Shown in pieces: positions 34,966 to 43,029 of a DNA stretch of 64,000 bases. This DNA is from Polycyclovorans sp964425915 (lineage in GTDB: Bacteria; Pseudomonadota; Gammaproteobacteria; Nevskiales; Nevskiaceae), in the NCBI GenBank assembly GCA_964425915.1, contig CAYROO010000004.1, forward strand, positions 248,001 through 312,000. Reading direction: 5' to 3'. Positions within the stretch are counted from its first letter, which is position 1. Every line of letters begins with the position of its first letter. The position numbers and the translations under genes were made by a program. The notes beneath the pieces are model-generated. The model was given only the letters and a program-made list of their open reading frames with translations. It ran no database searches and was not told the DNA's origin.

Positions 34966-35613
34966 ATGGTCAGTGATCGCCTGAAAATCACCGAAGTGTT
35001 TCGTTCGCTGCAGGGCGAGTCCGGGTCGGTCGGCTGGCCGACCACCTTTGTGCGCCTCACCGGCTGCCCGCTGCGCTGCCACTACTGTGATACCGCCTAC
35101 GCCTTCCACGGCGGTGCCTGGCAGAGCCTTGATTCCCTGGTGGCGCAGGTGGCAGCGCTGGGTGCCCATCATGTCTGCGTCACCGGCGGCGAGCCGCTGG
35201 CCCAGAAGGCGGTGCTGACGCTGATGACCCGTCTGTGCGATGCCGGCCATGCGGTTTCCATCGAAACCAGCGGAGCGCTCGATATCGCGCCAATCGACCC
35301 GCGGGTTCGGCGGGTGATGGACCTGAAGACCCCCGATTCCGGCGAGTGTCACCGCAACCGCTGGGAGAATCTTGCGGCTTTGCGGCCACAGGACGAGGTG
35401 AAGTTTGTTCTGTGCTCGCGCGCCGACTACGACTGGGCCTGTCGGCAGGTGGACGAACACGGACTCGCCGCACGATCACAGGTGCTGTTCTCGCCCAGCC
35501 AGGGTCAGCTCGATGCCACCGCGCTGGCGGACTGGATCGTCGCCGACCGGCGCGAGGTCCGCTTCCAGTTCCAGCTGCACAAGGCGCTGTGGGGCGCCAA
35601 ACCGGGGACCTGA
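34966..35613 (+). CDS. queE: 7-carboxy-7-deazaguanine synthase QueE
   Basis: A 215-residue radical SAM enzyme in the queuosine pathway, forming 7-carboxy-7-deazaguanine from carboxytetrahydropterin. The N-terminus KITEVFRSLQGESG is typical, and the iron-sulfur motif is Cys34, Cys38, Cys41 (GCPLRCHYCDT). GGEPLAQ is also present. ATG 34966 aligns best; a TTG at 34954 lies inside the terminator's T tract. It is followed two bases later by queC. Confidence 0.94.
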   Translation: MVSDRLKITEVFRSLQGESGSVGWPTTFVRLTGCPLRCHYCDTAYAFHGGAWQSLDSLVAQVAALGAHHVCVTGGEPLAQKAVLTLMTRLCDAGHAVSIETSGALDIAPIDPRVRRVMDLKTPDSGECHRNRWENLAALRPQDEVKFVLCSRADYDWACRQVDEHGLAARSQVLFSPSQGQLDATALADWIVADRREVRFQFQLHKALWGAKPGT

Positions 35614-35615
35614 GC

Positions 35616-36296
35616 ATGACATCCCAGCGCAAGGCCGTCGTGCTGCTGTCGGGCGGTCTGGACTCCGCCACCGTCATGGCCCTGGCACAGGCACAGGGTT
35701 ATGCGCTGTATGCCTTGTCGGTGTCCTATGGGCAGCGGCATGTGGCGGAGTTGGCGGCGGCACAGCGACTGGCCGTTCATTTCGCTGCGCGCGCGCATCA
35801 GGAACTCCGCGTCAACCTCGATCAGGTCGGTGGTTCGGCGTTGACGGACCGCAGCATTCAGGTGCCGGAGACCGTTACCGAAGGAATCCCGGTCACCTAC
35901 GTGCCGGCGCGCAACACCCTCTTTCTGTCGCTGGCGCTGGGCTGGGCGGAGGTGGTGGGGGCCGAGGACCTGTTCATCGGCGTCAACGCGGTCGATTATT
36001 CTGGATATCCCGACTGCCGCCCGGTGTTCATCGAAGCGTTCGAGCGACTCGCGGCCGTTGCAACCCGGCAGGGTGTAGAGGGGCGGCCTTTTCGCGTGCA
36101 TGCACCGCTGATGCGGATGTCCAAGGCCGAGATCATCCGCGAGGGGGTGCGCCTGGGCGTGCCGTATGCGCACACGGTGTCCTGCTACCAGGCGGATGAC
36201 GAAGGCCGGGCCTGTGGTCGCTGCGACAGTTGCCGACTGCGCCGCGAAGGCTTTGTCGCCGCCGGTGTCGATGATCCGACGCGCTATCGCGCCTGA
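35616..36296 (+). CDS. queC: 7-cyano-7-deazaguanine synthase QueC
   Basis: A 226-residue ATP-dependent enzyme converting the QueE product to preQ0. The PP-loop motif LLSGGLDSAT lies at about 11-20. Four zinc-binding cysteines cluster near the end (Cys190, Cys200, Cys203, Cys206). The start ATG is at 35616, two bases after the queE stop; the long upstream open frame overlaps queE and is not coding. Confidence 0.95.
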   Translation: MTSQRKAVVLLSGGLDSATVMALAQAQGYALYALSVSYGQRHVAELAAAQRLAVHFAARAHQELRVNLDQVGGSALTDRSIQVPETVTEGIPVTYVPARNTLFLSLALGWAEVVGAEDLFIGVNAVDYSGYPDCRPVFIEAFERLAAVATRQGVEGRPFRVHAPLMRMSKAEIIREGVRLGVPYAHTVSCYQADDEGRACGRCDSCRLRREGFVAAGVDDPTRYRA

Positions 36297-36320
36297 ACAG
36301 CGCGGATCCGACGGACAGGG

Positions 36321-36396
36321 TGGTGGGCCGTGATGGATTCGAACCATCGACCAATTGGTTAAAAGCCAACTGCTCTACCAGCTGAGCTAACGGCCC
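36321..36396 (-). tRNA. tRNA-Lys (anticodon UUU)
   Basis: A complete 76-base cloverleaf on the minus strand. The acceptor stem GGGCCGT pairs with ACGGCCC, and the CCA end is encoded. The D arm is GCTC...GAGC. The anticodon stem-loop is GTTGG-CTTTTAA-CCAAT, giving UUU. The T arm contains GGTTCGAATCC. It lies next to queC and converges with it. No clear terminator is seen on its 3' side. Confidence 0.97.
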
Positions 36397-36412
36397 CCTG
36401 AAGCGGGCGCGA

Positions 36413-36441
36413 AGGATAGCCGAATGTGTCCTTGCTGAGAA
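36413..36441 (-). promoter_or_regulatory. Probable promoter of tRNA-Lys
   Basis: On the minus strand TTCTCA (36441-36436) and TATCCT (36418-36413) are separated by exactly 17 bases, four of six matches each to the sigma-70 consensus. The start would fall about ten bases before the tRNA, after a GC-rich discriminator like that of stringently controlled promoters. Confidence 0.5.
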
Positions 36442-36460
36442 CCCTTTTCGGCGCTCCCAT

Positions 36461-36491
36461 AAAAAAAAGCGCCCCTCACAAGGAGGGGCGC
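36461..36491 (-). terminator. Intrinsic terminator of the symporter gene
   Basis: On the minus strand a perfect 9-bp stem (36491-36483 with 36477-36469), five-base loop, then eight T's. It ends the DUF4212-symporter transcript 18 bases past the stop codon and insulates it from the tRNA. Confidence 0.93.
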
Positions 36492-36508
36492 ATCGGCCAC
36501 TGGCCAGG

Positions 36509-38293
36509 TCAGTGATCGTGGGCAACGCCGGCCCCACGGGGCACGCGGACATCCTCGACCAGCTGCTGAATCTTCGCCGGCGGCGCTGCCGTCATTCGTG
36601 ACACCACGATGGCCACCACGAAGTTGAGGACCGCCCCGACCGTCCCGAAGCCCTGGGGTGCAATCCCGAGGATCCAGCCCTCCGGGCTATCGGGCAGGGT
36701 GGCGGTGCCCGGGATGAAGAACCAGCCCTTGAACAGGAAGATGTAGACCACGGTGCTGATCAACCCGGTCAACATGCCGGCGATGGCCCCTTCCTTGTTC
36801 ATGCGGGTGCTGAAGATGCCGAGCATCAGCGCCGGGAACAGAGAAGACGCCGCGATCCCAAAAGCAAGTGCGACCACCTCAGCGGCAAATCCCGGAGGAT
36901 TGAGACCCAGGTAGCCAGCGATGACGATGGCGCCAGCCATCGCGATGCGGCCCGCCATCAACTCGTTCTTGTCGCTGATGCCGGGCATGAACACGCCTTT
37001 CAGCAGGTCATGGGAGATCGCCGAGGAGATCGCCAGCAGTAACCCGGCCGCAGTCGACAGGGCCGCTGCCAGGCCACCCGCCGCCACCAGCGCAATGACC
37101 CACCCCGGCAGTCTGGCGATTTCGGGGTTGGCGAGGACCATGATGTCGCGATCGAGGGTGACCACCTCGTTACCCTGCCAGCCATGCGATTCTGCGGTGG
37201 CGGCGAAGTCGGGGTTCTTGTCGTTGTAGTACTGCAGGCGGCCGTCGTCATTCTTGTCCTCGAACTTGAGCAGGCCGGTGTTCTCCCAGGTGCGCATCCA
37301 GCCGGGCCGTTCCTCCAGCACCAGATTGCCTTCGGCGCTGCCAACCTCGCCGGGCTGCACCGTGTTGATCAGGTTGTAGATCGCCATGGCGCCAACGGCC
37401 GGGGCGGTGGTGTAGAGCAGTGCGATGAAAACCAGCGCCCAGCCGGCCGACTTGCGGGCATCGCGCACCTTCGGGACGGTAAAGAAGCGGACAATGACAT
37501 GCGGCAGTCCGGCGGTACCGATCATCAGCGCCATGGTCAGCAGGAACACATTGAGCATGGTCATGCCGCCGGGTTCGGTGTATTCCCGAAAGCCGAGGTC
37601 CACCAGCATCACATCGAGCTTGTGGAGCAGATATACCCCGTCACTGCCGGCAACTTCTGCGCCGAGTCCGATTTGCGGCAACACCCAGCCAGTGATCTGC
37701 AGTGAGATGAAAATGGCCGGTACGGTGTACGCGAAAATCAGGACGACGTACTGGGCGATCTGCGTGTAGGTAATGCCCTTCATGCCGCCCAGCACGGCGT
37801 AGGTGAAGACGGTGCCCATGCCGATGATCAGGCCGGTGCTGATGTCCACTTCGAGAAAGCGCGAGAAGGCGATGCCGGCACCGCGCATCTGGCCGATGAC
37901 GTAGGTCAACGACATCACCAGCAGACAGATCACGGCGACGATGCGGGCGGTCTGCGAGTAGAACCGGTCGCCGATGAAGCCAGGCACGGTGAACTTGCCA
38001 AACTTGCGCAGATAGGGGGCCAGCAGCAGCGCCATCAGCACATAGCCGCCGGTCCAGCCCATCAGGTAGACCGAGCCGCTGTAACCGAGAAAGGCGATCA
38101 GACCCGCCATCGAAATGAACGAAGCCGCGCTCATCCAGTCGGCGGCCGTCGCCATCCCGTTGAGCACCGGGTTAACGCCGCGACCTGCAGCGTAGTACTC
38201 GCTGGTGGTGCTGGCGCGCGCCCAAAGGGCAATGCCAATGTAGAGCGCGAAGCTGCCGCCCACCATGATGTAGATCCAGGTTTTGGTATCCAT
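36509..38293 (-). CDS. Sodium/solute symporter, VC_2705/acetate permease type
   Basis: A 594-residue sodium:solute symporter (SSF) with about 13 membrane helices. ATAADWMSAASFISM (near 50-64) and GGMKGITYTQ are SSF signatures close to those of cation/acetate symporters, and the DUF4212 partner upstream marks the VC_2705 subfamily. A long extracytoplasmic loop (about 315-385) contains an EF-hand-like stretch (346-357). The start is ATG 38293 with GGAG upstream; the frame is open for 15 more residues. Substrate is probably acetate or another short carboxylate; this rests on family and the neighbouring kinase. Confidence 0.88.
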   Translation of the reverse strand: MDTKTWIYIMVGGSFALYIGIALWARASTTSEYYAAGRGVNPVLNGMATAADWMSAASFISMAGLIAFLGYSGSVYLMGWTGGYVLMALLLAPYLRKFGKFTVPGFIGDRFYSQTARIVAVICLLVMSLTYVIGQMRGAGIAFSRFLEVDISTGLIIGMGTVFTYAVLGGMKGITYTQIAQYVVLIFAYTVPAIFISLQITGWVLPQIGLGAEVAGSDGVYLLHKLDVMLVDLGFREYTEPGGMTMLNVFLLTMALMIGTAGLPHVIVRFFTVPKVRDARKSAGWALVFIALLYTTAPAVGAMAIYNLINTVQPGEVGSAEGNLVLEERPGWMRTWENTGLLKFEDKNDDGRLQYYNDKNPDFAATAESHGWQGNEVVTLDRDIMVLANPEIARLPGWVIALVAAGGLAAALSTAAGLLLAISSAISHDLLKGVFMPGISDKNELMAGRIAMAGAIVIAGYLGLNPPGFAAEVVALAFGIAASSLFPALMLGIFSTRMNKEGAIAGMLTGLISTVVYIFLFKGWFFIPGTATLPDSPEGWILGIAPQGFGTVGAVLNFVVAIVVSRMTAAPPAKIQQLVEDVRVPRGAGVAHDH

Positions 38294-38306
38294 GTGTGGG
38301 CTCCGA

Positions 38307-38573
38307 TCAGTCTTCGTGGACGTCGAAGTCGCGATCAAGACGGTTCATCTTGGCCGCGTAGACGAAGATCAACACCACAAAGGTGTAGATCGAGCCCTGC
38401 TGGGCAAACCAGAATCCCAGTTTGAAGCCCCCCAGGGGGATCGCATTGAAGATGTCGACCAGCAAAATGCCGGCGCCGAAGGACACCGCGAACCAGATCG
38501 CCAGCAGCGTCAGAACGAGCCGGATGTTGGCCCGCCAGTACGCCTGCGGCGACCGATCAGGGGGGTGTGACAT
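38307..38573 (-). CDS. DUF4212 small symporter subunit
   Basis: An 88-residue membrane protein with two helices (about 17-40 and 52-75) and the conserved NIRLVLTLLAIWFAVSFG and FWFAQQGSIYTFV stretches. It belongs to the TIGR03647/DUF4212 family, which is nearly always encoded just before VC_2705-type symporters and is thought to be an accessory subunit. ATG 38573 follows GAGGAGA. Thirteen bases separate it from the symporter. Confidence 0.9.
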   Translation of the reverse strand: MSHPPDRSPQAYWRANIRLVLTLLAIWFAVSFGAGILLVDIFNAIPLGGFKLGFWFAQQGSIYTFVVLIFVYAAKMNRLDRDFDVHED

Positions 38574-38651
38574 GGGAATCTCCTCGTGTGTTGGCATCAC
38601 GCCTGTTTGCGTGAGAACAATCTAGTCGGGTCGGGTCGGGGGCGAACCTCC

Positions 38652-38695
38652 ACTTTGGTCGAAGCGGGGCAGGCTCTGGGCTGCGACTTTGGTCG
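38652..38695. repeat. 10-bp direct repeat between symporter and kinase genes
   Basis: ACTTTGGTCG occurs at 38652-38661 and again at 38686-38695, same orientation, 34 bp apart (about three helical turns). They lie in the 187-bp divergent gap between the DUF4212-symporter unit and the CrbS-like kinase. A role as regulator binding sites is inference. The rest of the gap has no strong promoter that I can see. Confidence 0.55.
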
Positions 38696-38760
38696 CGCGA
38701 GGGCGCGCTGGGCTAGAGTTGCACGGCGGGCTGGGGCCCGCGTACGGGGAAGGGGAGACC

Positions 38761-41700
38761 ATGCTGTCCGGCTGGACGCTGCTGCTGATATCCACCGGCT
38801 ATGCCGGGCTGCTGTTCGCCATCGCCAGCTGGGGCGACTGGCGGGCGCGGCGGCGCCTGGAGGACCGGCCGCAGCCCTGGGTTTATAGCCTCGCGCTGGC
38901 GGTCTACTGCACGTCCTGGACCTTCTATGGTGCGGTCGGACGCGCCGCTGAGCGGGGTTGGGACTTCCTCCCGATCTACCTGGGGCCCATCCTGATTCTG
39001 TTGCTGGGCGCGCCGTTGGTGGCCCGCCTGATCCGGGTGTGCAAGCGTCACAACCTGACCTCCATCGCCGACTTCATCGGCGCCCGCTACGGACGTCGGC
39101 AGTCGCTTGCCGCGGGGGTGACGCTAATCGCCGTGATTGGCGTATTGCCCTATCTGGCACTACAGCTCAAAGCGGTGGCCACCACGGTGGCCGTGCTGGC
39201 ATCGTCGGATCGCGCGCTGGATGGCTGGCTCGGTGACAGCGCGTTGGTCACCGCCCTGCTGCTGGCCGTCTTCGGCATTCTGTTCGGCACCCGCGAAGTG
39301 TCGAGCAACGAGAACCATCACGGGCTGGTACTGGCGGTCGCTTTTGAGTCGGTCGTAAAGCTGCTGGCCTTCGTCGTGGTCGGCGTGATGTCGGCGTACC
39401 TGGTCTTTGATGGCATCGGCGAGGCCACCGCCTACGCGCTCAGTCGTCCGGCAGTACGCGCCGCCATGGCCGAACCCACCTGGATGTCGGGCTTTCTGGC
39501 ACAGACCGTGTTGGCGACCGCTGCAATGCTGTGCCTGCCGCGCCAGTTTCAGGTGCTGGTGGTGGAGAACACGGCACTCAGTGACCTGCGCACGGCACGC
39601 TGGGTGTTCCCCCTCTATCTGGTGGTGATTTCGCTGTTCGTGCTGCCGATTGCGGCGGCCGGCGCCTACCTGCTTCCCGCCTCCGCAGTCCCCGACACCT
39701 ATGTGCTCAGTGTGCCGATGGCCCTGGATCAACCTTGGGTGGCCCTGCTGGCCTTTATCGGCGGGTTCTCGGCGGCCACCAGCATGGTCATCGTGTCCTC
39801 GATTGCCCTGTCGACCATGCTCAGCAATGAGGTGGTGACGCCTTTGCTGCTGCGCTGGCAGCCGCTGGGCATTGCCCGCGGGCCGGACCTGTCCTCACTG
39901 ATCAAGCGGGTGCGGCGGATCACCATCGTGTTGCTGCTGCTGCTGGCCTATCTGTACACCCGCTTCTTCATCGGTGACGGCAGCCTGGCGTCGATCGGCT
40001 TGCTGTCATTCGCCGCAGTGCTGCAGTTCGCCCCCGCGCTCATCGGCGGCCTGTACTGGAAGCGGGGGACCCACACCGGTGTGGTGGTGGGCCTCGCCAT
40101 CGGCTTCGCGCTGTGGTGCTACACCCTCCTGTTACCCGCGCTCAGTGGCGGCGGCGCGTCCTGGGTGGTGGAAGGGCCCTGGGGCATCGGCGGCTTGCGG
40201 CCTCAGGCGCTGCTTGGCATCAGCGGATTCGACCCGGTGACCCATGGCACCCTGCTGAGCCTGCTCGGCAACCTTGCCGGCTATGTGCTCGGTTCGATGC
40301 TCACCGCGCCCGGGTTGCGGGATCACCTGCACGCGGTCCGGTTTATCGGAGATCTGGACCTGCCGCCCCCGATCCGGCCGCGGCTGGTGGGCAGCAATGC
40401 CACGGTGGCCGATCTTCAGACCTTGCTGGAGCGCTTCTTTGGGGCCGCCCGGGCGCGCGCCCTGCTGGAGGCGTACGGACACGATACCGGCCACCCGCTC
40501 AATGCTCGCGACCGCGCGCCGGCGGATTGGGTGCGCTACTGCGAGCGCTTGCTGGCCGGTGTGCTCGGGGCTTCCAGCGCCCGCGTGGTGATGGCGGCCA
40601 TGTTGCGCGGCCGCGACATGCAGGTGGAGGACGTGATCCGGCTGCTGGACGAAACCTCGCACGTCATCCAGTTCTCCCGCGAGCTGACCCAGGCGGCACT
40701 CGAACACCTGTCGCAAGGCGTCAGTGTGGTCGACCGTGACCTGCGCCTGGTGGCCTGGAATCGGCGCTATGCCGAATTGTTCCAATACCCCGAGGCCCTG
40801 CTGGTACAGGGCCAGCCCATCGAGACCCTGATCCGCTTCAATGCGCGGCATGGCCTGTTGATGGGCGAGGGTGAGGGCGAGGCCCTGGTGCAACGTCGTC
40901 TCGATCACCTGCGTGCCGGACAGCCCTATGAGCACGAACGGGAAATGCCCGATGGCAGTGTCATCGAGATCCGTGGCAACCCCATGCCCGGCGGCGGCTT
41001 CGTCACCAGCTACGCCGATGTCACCGCCTACAAGCGTGCCGAGGCCCGCCTGCAGGAACTGGCGGGCAGCCTTGAGCATCGCGTGCGGGAACGGACCGAG
41101 GAACTGTCGGCTGTCAATCAACAGGTGGTGGCAGCCAAGGCGGATGCTGAACGCGCCAACCGCGCCAAGACCCGCTTTCTGGCCGCGGCCTCGCACGATC
41201 TGGTGCAGCCCATCAGTGCTGCCAAACTGTTCCTCTCTGCGTTTGATCCGCAGCAGGCCACGCCTGACACGCTGAATACGCTTCAGCGCAATGTCGAAGG
41301 CGCGCTGTCGGCAGCCGAGCAACTGCTGTCCGGGCTGCTCGACATCTCTCGGCTGGAGGCAGGTGCCACGCCGGTGCAGCGCGAGGACATCCCGCTTTCG
41401 GAGTTGTTGGATCCGCTCACCAACGAGTTCCGGGCCCTGGCACTCGATGCTGGAATCGACCTGCATGCTGTCGCCAGCCGGGTGGTGATCCACAGCGACC
41501 CCGCACTGTTGCGCCGGGTCCTGCAGAACTTCCTCTCCAATGCCTGCCGTTACACCGAGCGTGGGCGCATCCTGCTCGGGGTAAGGCGCATCGGCACGGA
41601 CCGCCTGCGCATCGAGGTGCACGATACCGGCCCGGGCATCCCCGCCGGCCGGCAGCGCGAAGTGTTCGAGGAGTTTCGCCGGCTGCGGCGCACCGGTGGG

Positions 41701-42249
41701 CGTGGTGTCGGCGGGCTGGGCCTGGGGCTGGCGATTGCCGAACGGACCGCAGGCTTGCTGGGACACCCGATCGGTTTGCGCTCCAAGGAGGGCCGGGGCA
41801 GCTGTTTCTGGATCGAGGTCCCGCGCGGGCGCGCTGATCGGGTCCGGGCGGCGTCGCAGCCGGTCGCGCCGACGCCGATGACCCGGCGGCCGCGGATATT
41901 GGTGATCGACAATGAACCGGCGGTGGCGGCAGGGATGCAGGCACTGCTGGAACGGTGGGGCTGCGAGGTGTTCACCGCCGCTGATGAGACCCAAGCAGCC
42001 GCCGCCGCCAAACCCGATCTGGTGATGGTCGACTACCACCTCGACGACGATGTCTCGGGGATCGACGTACTGGCGCGGCTGCAGGCACGGTGGTCCGGCG
42101 AGCCTGTCCCCGCTATCGTCATCACCGCCGACCACACCCCCGCGGCACGGCAGGCGGCCCAGGCCAGCGGTCACGCCTATCTGCAGAAGCCGGTGCCGCT
42201 GGGGCGATTGCGGGCGCTGATCAATCGGCTGGTCGGCGGCGCCGACTGA
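38761..42249 (+). CDS. Hybrid sensor kinase with SSF transporter-like domain (CrbS/MxtR type)
   Basis: A 1162-residue membrane sensor. Order: SSF-like domain with about 13 helices (1-510); STAC-type linker (about 555-640, containing LLERFFGAARARAL); PAS (648-755); coiled coil; HisKA with His812 in AASHDLVQP; ATPase with DTGPGI and GLGLGLAIAERT; C-terminal receiver (about 1042-1160) with Asp1091 in MVDYHLD. This architecture is that of CrbS, which with the LuxR-type regulator CrbR controls acetate use. The gene is divergent from a matching symporter. No crbR-like gene lies in the window, so its partner is elsewhere. ATG 38761 follows GGGGAG. Confidence 0.92.
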   Translation: MLSGWTLLLISTGYAGLLFAIASWGDWRARRRLEDRPQPWVYSLALAVYCTSWTFYGAVGRAAERGWDFLPIYLGPILILLLGAPLVARLIRVCKRHNLTSIADFIGARYGRRQSLAAGVTLIAVIGVLPYLALQLKAVATTVAVLASSDRALDGWLGDSALVTALLLAVFGILFGTREVSSNENHHGLVLAVAFESVVKLLAFVVVGVMSAYLVFDGIGEATAYALSRPAVRAAMAEPTWMSGFLAQTVLATAAMLCLPRQFQVLVVENTALSDLRTARWVFPLYLVVISLFVLPIAAAGAYLLPASAVPDTYVLSVPMALDQPWVALLAFIGGFSAATSMVIVSSIALSTMLSNEVVTPLLLRWQPLGIARGPDLSSLIKRVRRITIVLLLLLAYLYTRFFIGDGSLASIGLLSFAAVLQFAPALIGGLYWKRGTHTGVVVGLAIGFALWCYTLLLPALSGGGASWVVEGPWGIGGLRPQALLGISGFDPVTHGTLLSLLGNLAGYVLGSMLTAPGLRDHLHAVRFIGDLDLPPPIRPRLVGSNATVADLQTLLERFFGAARARALLEAYGHDTGHPLNARDRAPADWVRYCERLLAGVLGASSARVVMAAMLRGRDMQVEDVIRLLDETSHVIQFSRELTQAALEHLSQGVSVVDRDLRLVAWNRRYAELFQYPEALLVQGQPIETLIRFNARHGLLMGEGEGEALVQRRLDHLRAGQPYEHEREMPDGSVIEIRGNPMPGGGFVTSYADVTAYKRAEARLQELAGSLEHRVRERTEELSAVNQQVVAAKADAERANRAKTRFLAAASHDLVQPISAAKLFLSAFDPQQATPDTLNTLQRNVEGALSAAEQLLSGLLDISRLEAGATPVQREDIPLSELLDPLTNEFRALALDAGIDLHAVASRVVIHSDPALLRRVLQNFLSNACRYTERGRILLGVRRIGTDRLRIEVHDTGPGIPAGRQREVFEEFRRLRRTGGRGVGGLGLGLAIAERTAGLLGHPIGLRSKEGRGSCFWIEVPRGRADRVRAASQPVAPTPMTRRPRILVIDNEPAVAAGMQALLERWGCEVFTAADETQAAAAAKPDLVMVDYHLDDDVSGIDVLARLQARWSGEPVPAIVITADHTPAARQAAQASGHAYLQKPVPLGRLRALINRLVGGAD

Positions 42250-42290
42250 GGACGCCGACGCCCGCAGCGGATGTCGCGGGGCGTCCCCCG

Positions 42291-42296
42291 TATAAT
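42291..42296 (+). promoter_or_regulatory. Consensus -10 element giving a possibly leaderless mRNA
   Basis: A perfect TATAAT ends six bases before the ATG of the site-2 protease gene. The start point expected from this element coincides with the ATG itself, and no ribosome binding site precedes the gene. A -35 element is weak or absent. A GC-rich hairpin (42257-42285) lies just upstream. Confidence 0.55.
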
Positions 42297-42302
42297 CCCG
42301 TG

Positions 42303-42974
42303 ATGTTCCCCGAACTCACGCTCCTGCAGACGGTGGCCACCTGGGCCATCCCGGTGTTGCTGGCCATCACCTTGCACGAGGTCTCACACGGCTGGGCGGC
42401 CCGCTATTTCGGCGACGCCACCGCGGCACGGCTGGGCCGGCTGTCGCTGAATCCGCTGAAGCACGTCGATCCTGTCGGCACCGTAATCGTGCCCGGTGTG
42501 CTGCTGTTGCTGGGCGGGATCCTGTTCGGCTGGGCCAAGCCGGTGCCGGTGGTGATGCAGAATCTGCGCAAGCCCCGGCAGCACATGGCCTGGGTGGCAC
42601 TGGCTGGTCCGATGTCGAATTTTGCGATGGCGCTGGCCTGGGCCCTGCTGCTGAAGCTGTCGCTGGCGATTGGCGGCGGCGAAGGTCCCTGGGTATTTCT
42701 GCGCTACATGGCGGTGGCCGGTATCGTCATCAACCTGGTGCTGATGGTGCTCAACCTGTTGCCGCTGCCCCCGCTCGACGGCGGTCGCGTGCTGGCGGGT
42801 CTGGTTCCGGAAGCGGCGGCGCGGCAGCTGGACCGTCTGGAGCCCTGGGGCTTGCTGATCATCGTGGCCTTGTTGGCGACCCAGGTGTTGTGGCAGGTCA
42901 TGGCGCTGCCGCTGGGATGGATGGAGCGACTGATCACCCTGATCGCTGGCCTGCCACCCCTGGGACTGTTCTGA
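42303..42974 (+). CDS. Site-2 protease family membrane metallopeptidase (M50)
   Basis: A 223-residue integral membrane protein with about six helices. The zinc site is HEVSH (25-29), with the third ligand Asp159 in PLDGGRV; GPMSNF (102-107) is also conserved. This short M50 group (COG1994) lacks PDZ domains; its substrates are unknown. It is the usual gene before trpS-scpA-scpB in gammaproteobacteria. The start is ATG 42303, with no ribosome binding site (see the -10 element). Confidence 0.9.
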   Translation: MFPELTLLQTVATWAIPVLLAITLHEVSHGWAARYFGDATAARLGRLSLNPLKHVDPVGTVIVPGVLLLLGGILFGWAKPVPVVMQNLRKPRQHMAWVALAGPMSNFAMALAWALLLKLSLAIGGGEGPWVFLRYMAVAGIVINLVLMVLNLLPLPPLDGGRVLAGLVPEAAARQLDRLEPWGLLIIVALLATQVLWQVMALPLGWMERLITLIAGLPPLGLF

Positions 42975-43029
42975 ACCACGCCGGCCCCAGGGTCTCCGTG
43001 TGTTCCCGTATTCAAGTTAGAGATTGTTC

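Noticed and set aside
38709..38722. Sigma-54-like TGG...TTGC before the hybrid kinase
   Set aside because: The GG to GC distance is one base short of the strict -24/-12 spacing.
40132..42174. 680-codon open frame opposite the hybrid kinase
   Set aside because: It is a mirror of the kinase frame in GC-rich DNA; its translation has no domain, while the plus-strand frame has a full kinase architecture.
42257..42285. Hairpin after the kinase gene as its terminator
   Set aside because: The stem has a bulge and no T run follows; instead it runs into a TATAAT element.
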